A DNA stretch of 64,000 nt, taken from the NCBI GenBank assembly GCA_028873865.1, contig JAPPNI010000007.1, positions 1-64,000 of the forward strand. Direction: 5' to 3'. Shown one piece after another: positions 40,324 to 48,345 of this stretch. Both the position numbers and the translations under genes were made by a program. The notes beneath the pieces are model-generated. The model made no database searches. It was not told where the DNA came from and worked only from the letters and a program-made list of their open reading frames with translations. Position 1 is the stretch's first letter; the number at the start of each line of letters is the position of its first letter. This DNA comes from Chloroflexota bacterium (lineage in GTDB: Bacteria > Chloroflexota > Dehalococcoidia > Bin125).

Positions 40324-41904
40324 GTGAACCGCGAGGCATCTCCAGGCGCCTTTGAGCACGAATCGATCGTCATCGTCGACCTCGGCTCGCAGACGGCCAT
40401 GCTGATCGCCCGTCGCGTACGGGAACTCAACGTCTACTGCGAGCTGGTTCCGCCGACGGCCGCCTGGGAACGCGTGCGAGAGTTGAATCCGCGCGGTGTC
40501 ATCCTCAGCGGTGGACCCGCGAGCGTCCACGACGGCGGCGCGCCGACCGCGCCCGATTGGGCCCTCGACGGCCGCATGCCGGTCCTCGGCATCTGCTACG
40601 GCATGCAGACAATGGCCAACCAGCTCGGCGGACGCGTCGAGAGCGGCCGCGAGCGCGAGTTCGGCGCCGCCCACATCTACCCCCGCGACGAGTCGCCCCT
40701 GCTGGACGATCTGCCCCGTCCGATGCCAGTCTGGATGTCCCACGGTGACCGCGTCGACCAAATGCCCGGCGGCTTCCGCACCCTCGCCGGCACCGACAGC
40801 ATCCCCATCGCCGCTATGGGCGACGACCAACACCGCTACGGCATCCAGTTCCACCCCGAAGTCGTCCACACCCCGCACGGACTCCACTTGCTCAGCAACT
40901 TCGTCTACGAAATCTGCCGTTGCTCCGGCGACTGGGACGCCGCCCACTTCATCACCGAAACAGTGGCCGAGATCCGCGAGCAGGTCGGCGACAACCACGT
41001 CATCTGCGGACTCTCCGGCGGAGTTGATTCCTCGGTCGCAGCCGCCCTCGTCCACCGAGCCGTCGGCGACCAGCTCACCTGCATCTACGTCGACAACGGC
41101 CTCATGCGCCTGGGCGAGACCGGGCAGGTCGTCGAAACCTTCGAGCGCAACATGCACATGAACCTGCGCGTCGCGCAAGCCGGCGATCAGTTCCTCGAAG
41201 AGTTGGCTCGCGTCGACGACCCCGAAACCAAGCGCAAACGAATCGGCGAAACCTTCATCTCCGTCTTCGAGCAGACCGCCGTCGAGATCGCCAGGGATGA
41301 CCACGGCGTCGACTTCCTCGTCCAGGGAACCACCTATCCCGACGTCGTCGAGAGCGCCGGCTCCGGCCACGGCTCGGCCACCGCGATGATCAAGTCGCAC
41401 CACAACGTCGGCGGACTACCGGATGACCTGCGCTTCGAGCTGATCGAGCCCTTGCGCCACCTGTTCAAGGACGAAGTCCGCGAAGTCGGGCGCGAACTGG
41501 GCCTGCCCGAAGAGATCGTCGGCCGCCAGCCCTACCCCGGCCCCGGACTCGCCATCCGCATCATCGGCCCGGTCACCCACGAGAAGGTCCGCGTCCTCCA
41601 ACTCGCCGACGCCGTCGTCATGGACGAAATCCGCGACGCCGGACTCTACGACGACCTCTGGCAATCCTTCGCCATCCTCACCGACACCCGCACCGTCGGC
41701 GTCCAGGGCGACGCCCGCACCTACGGCTGGGTCTGCGCCATCCGCGCCGTCACCGCCGACGACGCCATGACCGCCGACTGGGCCCGTATCCCCTACGACG
41801 TCCTCGGCGCAATCGCCAACCGCATCGTCAACGAAATCCCCGAAATCAACCGAGTCGTCTACGACATCACCTCCAAACCCCCCGGCACGATCGAGTGGGA
41901 GTAA
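40324..41904 (+). CDS. guaA: GMP synthase (glutamine-hydrolysing)
   Basis: 526 residues. It aminates XMP to GMP, the last step of guanine nucleotide synthesis. The class I glutaminase domain has LGICYGMQTMAN with the catalytic Cys, GDRVDQMPGGF, and the catalytic HPE in IQFHPEVVHT. The ATP pyrophosphatase domain has the P-loop CGLSGGVDSSVAAAL. The GMP-binding dimerisation domain carries QPYPGPGLAIRIIG and ends KPPGTIEWE, the universal GuaA terminus. The start is GTG 40324, the only candidate close to the conserved SIVIVDLGSQ. It begins the plus-strand purine gene run. Confidence 0.96.
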   Translation: MNREASPGAFEHESIVIVDLGSQTAMLIARRVRELNVYCELVPPTAAWERVRELNPRGVILSGGPASVHDGGAPTAPDWALDGRMPVLGICYGMQTMANQLGGRVESGREREFGAAHIYPRDESPLLDDLPRPMPVWMSHGDRVDQMPGGFRTLAGTDSIPIAAMGDDQHRYGIQFHPEVVHTPHGLHLLSNFVYEICRCSGDWDAAHFITETVAEIREQVGDNHVICGLSGGVDSSVAAALVHRAVGDQLTCIYVDNGLMRLGETGQVVETFERNMHMNLRVAQAGDQFLEELARVDDPETKRKRIGETFISVFEQTAVEIARDDHGVDFLVQGTTYPDVVESAGSGHGSATAMIKSHHNVGGLPDDLRFELIEPLRHLFKDEVREVGRELGLPEEIVGRQPYPGPGLAIRIIGPVTHEKVRVLQLADAVVMDEIRDAGLYDDLWQSFAILTDTRTVGVQGDARTYGWVCAIRAVTADDAMTADWARIPYDVLGAIANRIVNEIPEINRVVYDITSKPPGTIEWE

Positions 41905-41909
41905 AGCCC

Positions 41910-42338
41910 GTGATCATCACCATCTGCATGAGCATGTCCCTCCGACACCGTCTCCCCGACATCTGCCGAGTCCTCGAGCAAGCCGGACACGAAGTCCTCA
42001 CCCCCGTCGACACACGGGAGTTCAACTACGAGAGCGCCGACGATCACGAACGCGCCGAGCTCAAGCGCGACAAGGACCTGATCCGCACCCACTACGAGAA
42101 GATCAAGGTCTCCGACGCCATCCTCGTCCTCAACGAGGACCTGCCCGGCAAGCCCCGCTACATCGGAGGCAACAGCTTCCTCGAAATGGGCTTCGCCCAC
42201 ATCCTCGACATCCCCATCTACCTCATGCAAGACCTCCCCGAATCCCCCTACCGTTCCGAAATGCTCGCCATGGACCCCATCGTCATCGAAGGCGAGCTCA
42301 GCCGGATCCCAGCCGAGATCCAGACAGCCGTGGGATAG
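41910..42338 (+). CDS. nucleoside 2-deoxyribosyltransferase-superfamily-like protein
   Basis: 142 residues from GTG 41910, preceded by GGGAG at a good distance; a GTG at 41895 is the other candidate. The sequence runs VIITICMSMSL, then AILVLNEDLPGKPRYIGGNSFLEMGFAHILDIPIYLM. This is a nucleotide-binding layout like small nucleoside 2-deoxyribosyltransferase-fold proteins: a hydrophobic strand, an acidic switch, then GGNSFLEMGFA. The conserved Glu in FLEMGFA would be the catalytic candidate. Function is not known. Its position between guaA and purD (5 and 9 bases) suggests a role with purine nucleotides. Confidence 0.65.
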   Translation: MIITICMSMSLRHRLPDICRVLEQAGHEVLTPVDTREFNYESADDHERAELKRDKDLIRTHYEKIKVSDAILVLNEDLPGKPRYIGGNSFLEMGFAHILDIPIYLMQDLPESPYRSEMLAMDPIVIEGELSRIPAEIQTAVG

Positions 42339-42347
42339 CCTCGCGCA

Positions 42348-43613
42348 ATGAGAGTCCTGATCGTCGGCGGCGGCGGACGCGAGCACGCGCTGGCCTGGAA
42401 GCTGGCCCAATCCCCCTCCTGCCAAGCGATCTTCGCCGCGCCCGGCAACGCCGGAACCGCCGACCTCGGCGAGAACCTCAACATCCACGACTCCGACATC
42501 CACGGCATCTGCAACGCCGCAAACGAACGCCGCATCGACCTCGTCGTCGTCGGACCCGAAGCCCCACTCGCCGCCGGCCTCGTCGACGTGCTCAACGAGC
42601 GCGAGATTCCCGCCTTCGGCCCAACTCAGGACGCAGCCCGGATCGAATCCTCCAAGTGGTTCGCCAAATCAATCATGCAAGCCGCCGGCGTCCCCCACGC
42701 CCGAGGCGAGCTCTTCGACACCGCCCAGGCCGCCCATAAGTGGCTGGAAATCCTCGGCCCCGACGATCTGCCCGTGCTCAAAGCCGACGGCCTCGCCGCT
42801 GGCAAGGGAGTGATCGTCCCAGACCACATCGACGACGCCCACGAAGCCATCGACCAGATGTTTACCGGAGCCTTCGGCTCAGCCGGCGAGCGGGTCGTAA
42901 TCGAAGACCGCCTCTCCGGCATGGAAGCCTCGGCCATGGCGATCGTCTCCGGAACCGACATCCTCCCGCTCCCCCTCAGCTGCGACTACAAGCGGATCAT
43001 GGACAACGATCACGGACCCAACACCGGAGGCATGGGCGTCTACGCCCCGCCCGGCTTCGTCGGCGATCCGGACGATGTCTTCTCCTCCATCCACCAACCG
43101 GTCGTCGATCAGATGGCCGCCGACGGCTGCAAGTTTCGCGGCCTCCTTTACGCCGGACTGATGCTCGACGACGGGGAGATGAACGTCCTCGAGTTCAACG
43201 CCCGCTTCGGCGACCCCGAGACCCAGGCCGTCCTGCCCCTGCTCGACGGCGACCTGCTCCCCGTCCTCGCCGCGTCGGCCAAGGGCGAAGCCCTATCGCG
43301 CGACGCCATCGCCCACAGTGGCAAGGCGTCGGTCAGCATCGCCATCGTCAGCGGCGGATATCCCGGCCCCTACGACACCGGCAAGCCGATCCACGGCCTC
43401 GACGCCGTCGACGACACCGTCGACATCTTCCACGCCGGCACCGCCATCGACGATGATGGACGCACCACGACCGCCGGCGGACGTGTGCTCGCCGTCACCG
43501 CCGTCGCCGATACGCTGGCAGAGGCGAGAGGCATCGCCTATGACAACGTCCAACGCATCACATTCGACGGCTCCTTCCACCGCACCGATATCGCCCTCAG
43601 AGAACTGACATGA
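42348..43613 (+). CDS. purD: phosphoribosylamine-glycine ligase
   Basis: 421-residue ATP-grasp enzyme making glycinamide ribonucleotide, the second step of purine synthesis. It shows MRVLIVGGGGREHALAWKLA, LVVVGPEAPLAAGLVDVL, AFGPTQDAARIESSKWFAK, VLKADGLAAGKGVIV, the PurD signature NDHGPNTGGMGVYAPP, FNARFGDPETQAVLPLL and the C-terminal GRVLAVTAVADTLAEAR. The length is standard and no fusion to purM or purN is seen. It lies in the coupled run guaA, unknown, purD, cupin, purB. Confidence 0.96.
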   Translation: MRVLIVGGGGREHALAWKLAQSPSCQAIFAAPGNAGTADLGENLNIHDSDIHGICNAANERRIDLVVVGPEAPLAAGLVDVLNEREIPAFGPTQDAARIESSKWFAKSIMQAAGVPHARGELFDTAQAAHKWLEILGPDDLPVLKADGLAAGKGVIVPDHIDDAHEAIDQMFTGAFGSAGERVVIEDRLSGMEASAMAIVSGTDILPLPLSCDYKRIMDNDHGPNTGGMGVYAPPGFVGDPDDVFSSIHQPVVDQMAADGCKFRGLLYAGLMLDDGEMNVLEFNARFGDPETQAVLPLLDGDLLPVLAASAKGEALSRDAIAHSGKASVSIAIVSGGYPGPYDTGKPIHGLDAVDDTVDIFHAGTAIDDDGRTTTAGGRVLAVTAVADTLAEARGIAYDNVQRITFDGSFHRTDIALRELT

Positions 43614-43626
43614 GAGAGGCGCAGAC

Positions 43627-43974
43627 ATGACCACCCGCACGATCAAGCCCAACCTGCAGACCCACGACGACGTACCGCCAATCGAGATGTTCGAAGGCGT
43701 CTCCCGACGCACCCTCAACGCCGGCGAGCGCACCTCGATCCACGAGATCCAGATCGCAGAAGGCTGCGTCGTCCCAATGCACACCCATCCCCACGAGCAG
43801 ATCGGCTACCTCGTCTCCGGCCGGGTCAAGTTTGAGCTCGGCGACGAGACGAAGGAACTCTCTGCTGGCGACTCCTGGATCATCCCCTCCGAGGTCCCGC
43901 ACGAGGTCACCGCGCTCGAGGACGCGGTCGCGCTCGACATCTTCTCCCCCGCTCGCGAGGAGTACATCCCGTAA
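43627..43974 (+). CDS. small cupin-domain protein
   Basis: 115-residue single cupin barrel. Cupin motif 1 is visible as VVPMHTHPHEQIGYLVSGRVKFELG (two His and a Glu/Gln metal-ligand pattern) and motif 2 as IIPSEVPHEVTALEDA with the third His. It probably binds a divalent metal. Bacterial proteins of this size are isomerases, small-molecule sensors or of unknown role. It overlaps purB by one base-sharing stop/start (TAATGA) and follows purD by 13 bases, so it is expressed with purine enzymes. No direct purine role is known to me. Confidence 0.85.
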   Translation: MTTRTIKPNLQTHDDVPPIEMFEGVSRRTLNAGERTSIHEIQIAEGCVVPMHTHPHEQIGYLVSGRVKFELGDETKELSAGDSWIIPSEVPHEVTALEDAVALDIFSPAREEYIP

Positions 43975-45266
43975 TGATCCCCCGCTACCAACGCGCAGCA
44001 ATGGCCGCGCTCTGGACCGATGACGCCAAGTGGCGGCGCTGGCTCGATGTCGAGATCGCCGTCGTCAACGCCTGGGCCGACGAAGGCGTCGTGCCCCGCG
44101 AGGACGCCGAACTGGTCGCCGCCAACGCCGGATACAACGTCGCCGACATCGACGCGTATCAGGCCGAGGTCCACCACGACACGCTCGCCTTCCTCCGCTC
44201 CGTCGCCGACACGCTCGGCCCCGAATCCCGCTGGGTCCACCACGGCCTGACCACCTCCGACGTCTGGGACACCGCCTCGGCCTTGCAGATTCGCGACGCC
44301 GCACGAATCATCGAGGACGATCTTGAACGGCTTGAGGCCTCGATCACCAAGCGCGCCGTCGAGCACAGGCACACGCTCTGCATCGGCCGCACCCACGGCA
44401 TCCACGGCGAGCCAACCACATTCGGCCTCAAGCTCGCCAGCTGGGTCGACGAGACCCGCCGCAACCGCCGACGCCTCGCCGACGCCATCGAGTCGGTCGC
44501 CGTCGGCAAGATCTCCGGCGCCGTCGGCACCCACGCCACCGTCCCGCCGCACATCGAGGAGCGCGTCTGCCGCGAGCTCGGCCTCGGCGTCGAGGCCATC
44601 TCCACCCAGGTCGTCCAGCGCGACCGCCACGCCTTCTTCCTCTCCACCCTGGCCGTGATCGCCGCCTCGCTCGAGCGCTTCGCCACCGAAATCCGCCACC
44701 TCCAGCGCACCGAGGTCCGCGAAGTCCGCGAGCCCTTCGCCGAGGGCCAGGCCGGTTCCTCCGCCATGCCCCACAAGCGCAACCCGGAGAAAGCCGAGCG
44801 CGTCTGCGGCCTCGCCCGCACGATCCGCGCCAACGCCCTCACCGCGCTCGAGAACGTCGCCCTCTGGCACGAGCGCGACATCTCCCACACCTCCGCCGAG
44901 CGCATCGCCATCCCCGACGCTTGCTTCGCCCTCGACTACATCACCGACATGCTCGCCTGGATCATCGACGGCCTCGTCATCGACGCCGACCGTATGCAGG
45001 CCAACCTCGAGTCCTCCTACGGCCTGATCTACAGCCAGCGGGTCATGCTCGCCCTGACTGAAGCGGGCGTCGGCCGCGACGACGCTTACAAGCGGGTCCA
45101 GTCCTACGCCATGAAGGCCTGGGACGAAGGCATCCAGTTCCGAGACCTGATTGAGCAGGACGAAGTGATCACAGCCGCCCTCAACACAGAGGCAATGAAC
45201 GCCGTCTTCGACCCGGGCTACTTCACCCAGCACATCGACCAGTCCTTCGCCCGACTCGGCCTCTAA
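43974..45266 (+). CDS. purB: adenylosuccinate lyase
   Basis: 430 residues, fumarase/aspartase superfamily tetramer. It releases fumarate from SAICAR and from adenylosuccinate in two purine steps. Landmarks are the N-terminal MIPRYQRAAMAALWTDDAKW, VHHGLTTSDVWDTA, IGRTHGIHGEPTTFGLKLA with the catalytic His, VGTHATVPPHIEE, and the signature loop AGSSAMPHKRNPEKAE with the catalytic Ser. It starts at the stop of the cupin gene. A GGCCCCGC/GCGGGGCC hairpin lies 41 bases after its stop and probably ends this transcript. Confidence 0.95.
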   Translation: MIPRYQRAAMAALWTDDAKWRRWLDVEIAVVNAWADEGVVPREDAELVAANAGYNVADIDAYQAEVHHDTLAFLRSVADTLGPESRWVHHGLTTSDVWDTASALQIRDAARIIEDDLERLEASITKRAVEHRHTLCIGRTHGIHGEPTTFGLKLASWVDETRRNRRRLADAIESVAVGKISGAVGTHATVPPHIEERVCRELGLGVEAISTQVVQRDRHAFFLSTLAVIAASLERFATEIRHLQRTEVREVREPFAEGQAGSSAMPHKRNPEKAERVCGLARTIRANALTALENVALWHERDISHTSAERIAIPDACFALDYITDMLAWIIDGLVIDADRMQANLESSYGLIYSQRVMLALTEAGVGRDDAYKRVQSYAMKAWDEGIQFRDLIEQDEVITAALNTEAMNAVFDPGYFTQHIDQSFARLGL

Positions 45267-45306
45267 CCGACCCAACGCCCCACTTCTCCCTCCCAACACC
45301 AAGGTC

Positions 45307-45326
45307 GGCCCCGCGAAGGCGGGGCC
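45307..45326 (+). terminator. stem-loop after purB
   Basis: GGCCCCGC (45307-45314), loop GAAG, GCGGGGCC (45319-45326): a perfect 8-bp GC stem with a stable GNRA-like tetraloop, 40 bases after the purB stop. TCGTATTG follows, so the T-tract is weak. Confidence 0.5.
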
Positions 45327-45370
45327 TCGTATTGCCCACCACGCCGCCCTCCCCCTTCCGATCCCTCTCC

Positions 45371-45452
45371 CAGCTTCCCCCCTCTGGGGGGGAAGCTGTC
45401 CCGTAGAGCCTGCCCCCGGCCTGAACGGGGGGACTGAAGGGGGGTCCCCCCA
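45371..45452. repeat. REP-like palindrome, copy 2
   Basis: CAGCTTCCCCCC (45371-45382) and GGGGGGAAGCTG pair around TCT. Downstream, CGGGGGGACTGAAGGGGGG runs into TCCCCCC. It shares the GGGGGAAGCTGTC...GACTGAAGGGGG skeleton with 31691-31727 but carries a longer middle. The surrounding gap 45267-45559 (293 bases) otherwise shows only the purB terminator and a GAGGAGGT ribosome site at its right end. Confidence 0.6.
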
Positions 45453-45559
45453 ACCCGCCAACTCTCCTCCACCTCCGCCAACCAGAACACAACAACCGAA
45501 CCGCCGTTCACATACCATCAACCACGACGAAGACGTGCGGACGACGAGGAGGTACAACA

Positions 45560-45871
45560 ATGTCGTTTCCCGTGACCTATCAGAACACCATGACCGAAGT
45601 CGCCACCCTGGCGATGGACCGCCAAGAACCCGGCTACGTCCGGGTCCGCGCCCTGGTCGCCCTCGTGCGCGAACTCTCGCCGCTCAACCAGCGCTGCGCC
45701 GAGGTCAAACGCGAACTCGGCATCGGAGAAGCCGAGGTCTACGTTGACGCTGGAGTCGAATCGCGCGCCTACATGCAGGGCGTCCGCGACGGCATCGCCT
45801 CCGTCCAGTGCGACTGCGCCCGCCAGGACGACGAAGGCGAACTCGGCGACGAGGACGACGACCCCTTGTAA
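45560..45871 (+). CDS. hypothetical protein, 103 residues
   Basis: Unrecognised small protein. It has its own strong ribosome site (GAGGAGGTACAACA before ATG) and neighbour-like codon use. Predicted to be mostly helical (MTEVATLAMDRQEPGYVRVRALVALVREL, then VDAGVESRAYMQGVRDGIASVQ), with two cysteines close together in VQCDCARQ and a strongly acidic end GELGDEDDDPL. No signal peptide or membrane segment. Cys-Asp-Cys could bind metal, but no known motif fits. A run of eight T follows shortly after the stop (45893-45900). It lies between purB and purC on the same strand. Confidence 0.6.
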   Translation: MSFPVTYQNTMTEVATLAMDRQEPGYVRVRALVALVRELSPLNQRCAEVKRELGIGEAEVYVDAGVESRAYMQGVRDGIASVQCDCARQDDEGELGDEDDDPL

Positions 45872-46044
45872 TCCCCCCGCCCCGTCCCGCGTTTTTTTTC
45901 CTGAGCCCGACCGCCCGCGCCAGACGCGGAGTGCGCGGAGTCCGGCGCCCCCTGCCCGCCTCGGACGGGGACAGTGTGCTCTCCCTTCCACATCAGCCGA
46001 TCATTCCGTCAACTTGACCTAAGATCGGCGCAGAGGAGTTTGCG

Positions 46045-46956
46045 ATGAGCGTGATGATGGAATCCAACCTCGAACTGCCCAAACACTCGGGCAAGGTTCG
46101 CGACATCTATGACCTCGGCGACCGGCTGCTGCTGGTCACCACCGACCGCATGTCTGCGTTCGACGTCGTGCTGCCCACCGGCATCCCCGACAAGGGCTGC
46201 GTGCTGACGCAGATGTCAGCCTTCTGGTTCGACGCGACCGAATCGGTCGTGCCCAACCACATGATCCGTGTGATCGACTCGACCGACAATCCCGACATCC
46301 CGGTCGCGCTCGGACCCGAGTACATCGGGCGCTCGATGCTGGTCAAGAAGTGCGAGCCGGTCAAGCTGGAGGCAATCGTGCGCGGCTACCTGGCCGGCTC
46401 CGGCTGGGCCGAGTACCAGCGCGACGGCACCGTCTGCGGCATCCCGCTGCCCGCCGGGCTGACCGAGTCGGAGCCGCTGCCCAATCCGATCTTCACCCCC
46501 TCGACCAAGGGCGAGGTCGGCGAGCACGACGAGAACATCACCTACGAGCAAGCCGTCGGCATCGTCGGCGAGGACGTCGCAAACACCGTCAAGGTCCGCT
46601 CGATGGCGCTCTACACCTACGGCCTCTCGCGCGCCCAGGAAGCGGGATTCTTCCTCGCCGACACCAAGTTCGAGTTCGGCGCGACCAGGAATGACCAGGG
46701 CGAGGACGAAATCATCCTGATCGACGAGGCGCTCACGCCCGACTCTTCCCGCTTCTGGGACGCCGAAATCTACAGGCCGGGACAATCCCAGCCCTCCTAC
46801 GACAAGCAGCCCTTGCGCGACTGGCTGTCGGGTACCGGCTGGGACAAGGAACCGCCCGGACCGCCGCTGCCCGACGAGGTCGTCGAGGACATCCGCGGCC
46901 GCTACCGAACCGCCTTCGAGCGCGTCACCGGCCGCGAACTGATCACAGCTGGCTGA
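46045..46956 (+). CDS. purC: phosphoribosylaminoimidazole-succinocarboxamide synthase
   Basis: 303 residues, the longer SAICAR synthase type. It joins aspartate to CAIR with ATP. Evidence: KHSGKVRDIYDLGDRLLLVTTDRMSAFDVVLP, PDKGCVLTQMSAFWF, MLVKKCEPVKLEAIVRGYLAGSGW, FTPSTKGEVGEHDENI (SAICAR synthetase signature 1), LADTKFEFG and IDEALTPDSSRFW (signature 2), and YDKQPLRDWL. The ribosome site is AGAGGAG before ATG. It sits between the small unknown gene and purS. Confidence 0.96.
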   Translation: MSVMMESNLELPKHSGKVRDIYDLGDRLLLVTTDRMSAFDVVLPTGIPDKGCVLTQMSAFWFDATESVVPNHMIRVIDSTDNPDIPVALGPEYIGRSMLVKKCEPVKLEAIVRGYLAGSGWAEYQRDGTVCGIPLPAGLTESEPLPNPIFTPSTKGEVGEHDENITYEQAVGIVGEDVANTVKVRSMALYTYGLSRAQEAGFFLADTKFEFGATRNDQGEDEIILIDEALTPDSSRFWDAEIYRPGQSQPSYDKQPLRDWLSGTGWDKEPPGPPLPDEVVEDIRGRYRTAFERVTGRELITAG

Positions 46957-46969
46957 ACCGGCGCCGGTG

Positions 46970-47230
46970 ATGCAGTACAAGGCCGAGATTCACGTCACGC
47001 TCAAGCGGACCGTCAACGATCCACAGGGATTGGCCATCCGCGGCGGCCTGCACTCGCTCGGCTACGAGACCGTGGAAACCGTTCGGGCCGGCAAGTTCAT
47101 CGAGGTCTGGCTGGAGGCGGAGTCATCGGAGGAGGCCCAACGCCTGGCCGACGAGATGTCGGACCAATTGCTGGCCAATCCGGTGATTGAGGATTACACC
47201 ATTGCGGTCGCTGACGCCGCTACGAGCTGA
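46970..47230 (+). CDS. purS: phosphoribosylformylglycinamidine synthase subunit PurS
   Basis: 86 residues from ATG 46970 (a GTG three bases earlier is possible). The small PurS subunit holds PurL and PurQ together in the multi-subunit FGAM synthase and channels ammonia. Family sequence: YKAEIHVTLKRTVNDPQGLAIRGGLHSLGYETVETVRAGKFIEVWLEA-type strands, then LLANPVIEDYTI. Normally purQ and purL follow, but here the next gene is hisB on the other strand, so they must be elsewhere. Its last 11 bases overlap the end of hisB. Confidence 0.92.
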   Translation: MQYKAEIHVTLKRTVNDPQGLAIRGGLHSLGYETVETVRAGKFIEVWLEAESSEEAQRLADEMSDQLLANPVIEDYTIAVADAATS

Positions 47231-47807
47231 GTGTCCCCTTGGTGCTCGGCGCGCCCGCTGCCTCAACGACGCGCACGGCATCGCGCAGACAGCGGGCCAG
47301 AGCCTTGAACGTCGCCTCGATGATGTGGTGCTCGTTCTCGCCTGCCAGCTGCCGCACATGTAGCGCCAGCCGGCCCTCATGGGCGATCGTCTCGAGGATG
47401 TGCTTGGCCATCGAGGACGGCAGCTCGCCGATCATCGGCGCCGGAAAGTCGAGCTCGATCGCCGCGTAGGGACGCCCGCTCAGGTCGAGCGCGACCTGGA
47501 TCAGGGCTTCGTCGAGCGGCACGGTGCGGTCCGCGAATCGACCAATCCCGGCCCGGTCGCCGAGCGCCTCGTCCAGCGCTCGCCCAACGGCGATGGCAAC
47601 GTCCTCCGACGTATGGTGCGCATCGACGTGCAGGTCACCGCTCGCCTGCACGGTCAGGTCGAAGCCGCCGTGTCGGGCAAGTTGGTGCAGCATGTGGTCG
47701 AGCATGCCGACGCCGGTCTCGACCGACGCCTGGCCGGAGCCGTCGAGACTAAGCTCGACCCGAATCGAGGTTTCACCGGTCTCGCGAGTGACGGTTGCGC
47801 GGCGCAT
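47220..47807 (-). CDS. hisB: imidazoleglycerol-phosphate dehydratase
   Basis: 195 residues from ATG 47807 (MRRATVTRETGET); ATG 47825 adds six. Monofunctional HisB, sixth step of histidine synthesis. The metal-binding repeats are visible twice: VDAHHTSEDVAIAVG and ENEHHIIEATFKALA. Other landmarks are GVGMLDHMLHQLARHGGFDLTV, DLSGRPY and the GIGRFADRTVPLDEAL segment. No phosphatase domain is fused. The other his genes in the window (hisC, hisD) are 7 kb away in the same direction, so the pathway genes are scattered. Confidence 0.95.
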   Translation of the reverse strand: MRRATVTRETGETSIRVELSLDGSGQASVETGVGMLDHMLHQLARHGGFDLTVQASGDLHVDAHHTSEDVAIAVGRALDEALGDRAGIGRFADRTVPLDEALIQVALDLSGRPYAAIELDFPAPMIGELPSSMAKHILETIAHEGRLALHVRQLAGENEHHIIEATFKALARCLRDAVRVVEAAGAPSTKGTLSS

Positions 47808-47910
47808 GAGCCCACTGTGTCGCACATGGCGGGAGTTGTCCAGTGCGCCCCTACACTGAAATCAAGCGCAGTCCGTGCAGAGCGGGGTAGAGAGCGCAGG
47901 CAGGCAACAG

Positions 47911-48336
47911 GTGGAACGCGCAGAACTGATCGATCGGCTCAACGTGGACCTCGCGGCCGAACTCGGCGCGATCGTCGCCTACATCACCTACGCCGCCCGC
48001 GTCGACGGTCCGCACCGCCCGCAGCTGTCGCAGTTCCTCACCGCCGAAGTCAACGGCGAGCAAGTCCACGCGACCTATCTGTCCAACAAGATCGTCTCCC
48101 TGGGCGGCGAACCGACCACGGTTCCATCGTCGGTCCCGCTGCCGGAAGGCAACCGCGCGATGCTCGAAGCGGTGCTGAGCATGGAGCGCGAAGCGGTCGG
48201 TCGCTACACCCAGCGCATCCAGGATGCGGAAGCCTTCGGCGACATCGCACTCAAGGTCACGCTCGAAGACTTCATTCGGGACGAGACCAGCCACGTCGAG
48301 GAAACCGAAGCGATCCTCCGCCACTGGGATCTGTAA
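47911..48336 (+). CDS. ferritin-like diiron protein
   Basis: 141 residues from GTG 47911, chosen for the upstream AGGCAGG. A four-helix ferritin-like protein related to bacterioferritin: helix 1 LIDRLNVDLAAELGAIVAYITYA with a ligand Glu, helix 2 FLTAEVNGEQVHATYLSNKI with the E...ExxH ligands, helix 3 LSMEREAVGRYTQRIQDAEAFG, helix 4 DFIRDETSHVEETEAILRHW with a second ExxH-like pattern. These fit an Fe-binding oxidase or storage role. No heme-ligand Met can be assigned. It is divergent from hisB and convergent with the PEP mutase-like gene. Confidence 0.83.
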   Translation: MERAELIDRLNVDLAAELGAIVAYITYAARVDGPHRPQLSQFLTAEVNGEQVHATYLSNKIVSLGGEPTTVPSSVPLPEGNRAMLEAVLSMEREAVGRYTQRIQDAEAFGDIALKVTLEDFIRDETSHVEETEAILRHWDL

Positions 48337-48345
48337 GACCCGCCC

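Noticed and set aside
40318-41403. Long minus-strand open frame upstream of tsaC, antisense to guaA
   Set aside because: It is the complement of guaA third-position GC bias. Composition is Asp/Val/Gly-rich without any family, while guaA in the plus frame is complete and conserved.
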